A stretch of DNA of 6,002 nucleotides from Deltaproteobacteria bacterium (GTDB lineage: Bacteria; Desulfobacterota; Deferrisomatia; Deferrisomatales; Deferrisomataceae), in assembly GCA_013152215.1 (NCBI GenBank), contig JAADGT010000012.1:1-6002 (forward strand), read 5' to 3'. Below, one piece after another: positions 5,157 to 6,002 of this stretch (the first letter of the stretch is position 1; each line of letters begins with the position of its first letter). The position numbers and the translations under genes were made by a program. The notes beneath the pieces were generated by a model. It was not told the DNA's origin. It saw only the letters and a program-made list of their open reading frames with translations, and did no database searches.

Positions 5157-6002
5157 CCTGCTCCTCCTGGCCCTGGGGATCGCCTGCACCCAGGCCCCGG
5201 AGGGCCGGGCCGACCAGCCCCCCGACCCCGACCCCGAGGTCCGCGCCTGCCAAGAGGGGTGGATGGGCCGGTACGCCCGCAAGGATCCGGAGATCGCCAG
5301 GCTCCTCTCAGGCGGGGACGGTTGGCGGGCCCTGCGGGACATGCGGTTGTACGACGCGATCCAGGTGTTCTCCGCCGCCCCCCCCGGCCCCGGCCTGGTT
5401 CGCACCTATCAGGCGTTCTCCGACCTGTACGGGGCCATGGACGACCTGTTCCTCGAAACGGAGCATCTGTACCTGAGCCGGGCTCCCTCCGGCGGCCGGG
5501 CCCTGGAGGAACGCAGGGGCTGGGTGGCTTTGCGGCAGGGGGATCTGGCCGAGGCCCGGGCCGTGTTCGGGGTGGAAGAGGGCCGGCCCCGCAGCTATCC
5601 GGCGGCCCTGGCCCGGGCCGGCATCGCCTTCTGGGAGGGGGACATGGACCGGGTCCGGGTGCTCGCCCGGCAGGCCCCCCCGCCCGAGACCGAGACGGAC
5701 AAGGTCCTGGGCCTGGTGGCCTGCTACCTGTGGGGCGTGCCGTGCCCCACGGGCGACCGCAGCCCCTACGGGCAGGCCCTCGACGCGTTCCGCCAGGGCG
5801 ACCTGGCCAGCGGGGTGCTCGCCCTGGAGATGATCGACTTCAACCGGGTCGGCGACGGCCCCGGCGCGGACCTGTTCCTGTACGAGCTCCTGGAGCGGGG
5901 GTTCGGCGGGCTGGCGGCCAACGGCGCGGGACAGATCCCCTCGCCCTACTGGGCGGGCCGGGGCTTCGAGGCCCAGGGCCGCTGGGACAAGGCCGCGGCG
6001 AG
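5125..6002 (+). CDS. TPR-type lipoprotein, TTG start, C-terminus cut by window edge
   Basis: 292 residues are visible and the frame stays open to the edge. The proposed start is TTG at 5125, the only usable start codon shortly before the hydrophobic segment; it gives a classic lipoprotein signal: R5, hydrophobic 9-20, then LGIAC with the lipid-accepting Cys at residue 21. Thr follows that Cys, so no Asp +2 retention signal is present and outer-membrane sorting is likely by E. coli rules. A Pro/Asp-rich linker (PPDPDPE) follows. The rest is helical with TPR-like pairs, e.g. RRGWVALRQGDLAEARAVFG (about 130-150), ALARAGIAFWEGDMDRVRVL (about 160-180), ALDAFRQGDLASGVLALE (about 218-236) and WAGRGFEAQGRWDKAAA at the edge. 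It overlaps the PEGA gene by 32 bases with only a weak GGAA two bases before the TTG, so translation is probably coupled to the upstream gene. The exact start is uncertain. Likely a membrane-anchored protein-interaction partner of the PEGA-TPR protein. Confidence 0.85.
   Translation, partial: MSTWRPSWAASLLLLALGIACTQAPEGRADQPPDPDPEVRACQEGWMGRYARKDPEIARLLSGGDGWRALRDMRLYDAIQVFSAAPPGPGLVRTYQAFSDLYGAMDDLFLETEHLYLSRAPSGGRALEERRGWVALRQGDLAEARAVFGVEEGRPRSYPAALARAGIAFWEGDMDRVRVLARQAPPPETETDKVLGLVACYLWGVPCPTGDRSPYGQALDAFRQGDLASGVLALEMIDFNRVGDGPGADLFLYELLERGFGGLAANGAGQIPSPYWAGRGFEAQGRWDKAAA

Noticed and set aside
5100..5200. Frameshift joining the PEGA gene and the lipoprotein gene into one protein
   Set aside because: The downstream frame begins with its own lipoprotein signal (LGIAC), so two separate overlapping genes explain it better.
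3522..5405. 627-residue minus-strand reading frame across the PEGA and lipoprotein genes
   Set aside because: A long antisense open frame is common at this GC content; the protein is Pro/Gly/Arg/His-rich with no recognisable domain, whereas the plus strand encodes clear PEGA repeats.

Overview
The window is high-GC DNA whose genes carry strong G/C bias at third codon positions. A multihaem c-type cytochrome, PEGA-domain and TPR envelope proteins, and a possible sigma-54 promoter together suggest a metal- or sulfur-respiring bacterium of the Desulfobacterota (old Deltaproteobacteria) type, of the Geobacter/Deferrisoma kind. This placement is inferred from gene content only, because the window holds no rRNA or other marker gene.

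Layout: (1) Positions 1-1443, minus strand, hold most of a secreted multihaem cytochrome c with 15 CxxCH motifs; its C-terminus lies beyond the left edge. (2) Positions 1444-2001 are a 558-base divergent spacer with several inverted repeats, the best being a 9-2-9 palindrome at 1790-1809, and candidate promoters facing both ways. (3) Positions 2002-3201, plus strand, encode a secreted protein with a small beta-domain, a TPR-like helical segment and two carboxypeptidase-regulatory-like beta-sandwich repeats. (4) Positions 3202-3545 are a 344-base spacer with two families of short-unit repeats: an octamer array, and two heptamer arrays facing each other whose outer parts form a near-perfect 19-base inverted repeat. 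(5) Positions 3546-5156 encode a secreted protein with four PEGA repeats and an alpha-helical TPR-like C-terminal half. (6) From 5125 to the right edge runs a TPR-type lipoprotein that overlaps the end of the PEGA gene by 32 bases and probably starts at TTG.

All four products appear to be exported: three have Sec-type signal peptides and one a lipoprotein signal. The plus-strand proteins have the architecture of periplasmic scaffold or surface-assembly proteins and lack visible catalytic motifs. A working hypothesis is an envelope locus that places or supports a large electron-carrying cytochrome, but nothing in the sequence proves that the divergent cytochrome and the plus-strand genes act together. 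No tRNA, rRNA, CRISPR array, transposase or phage gene was seen.
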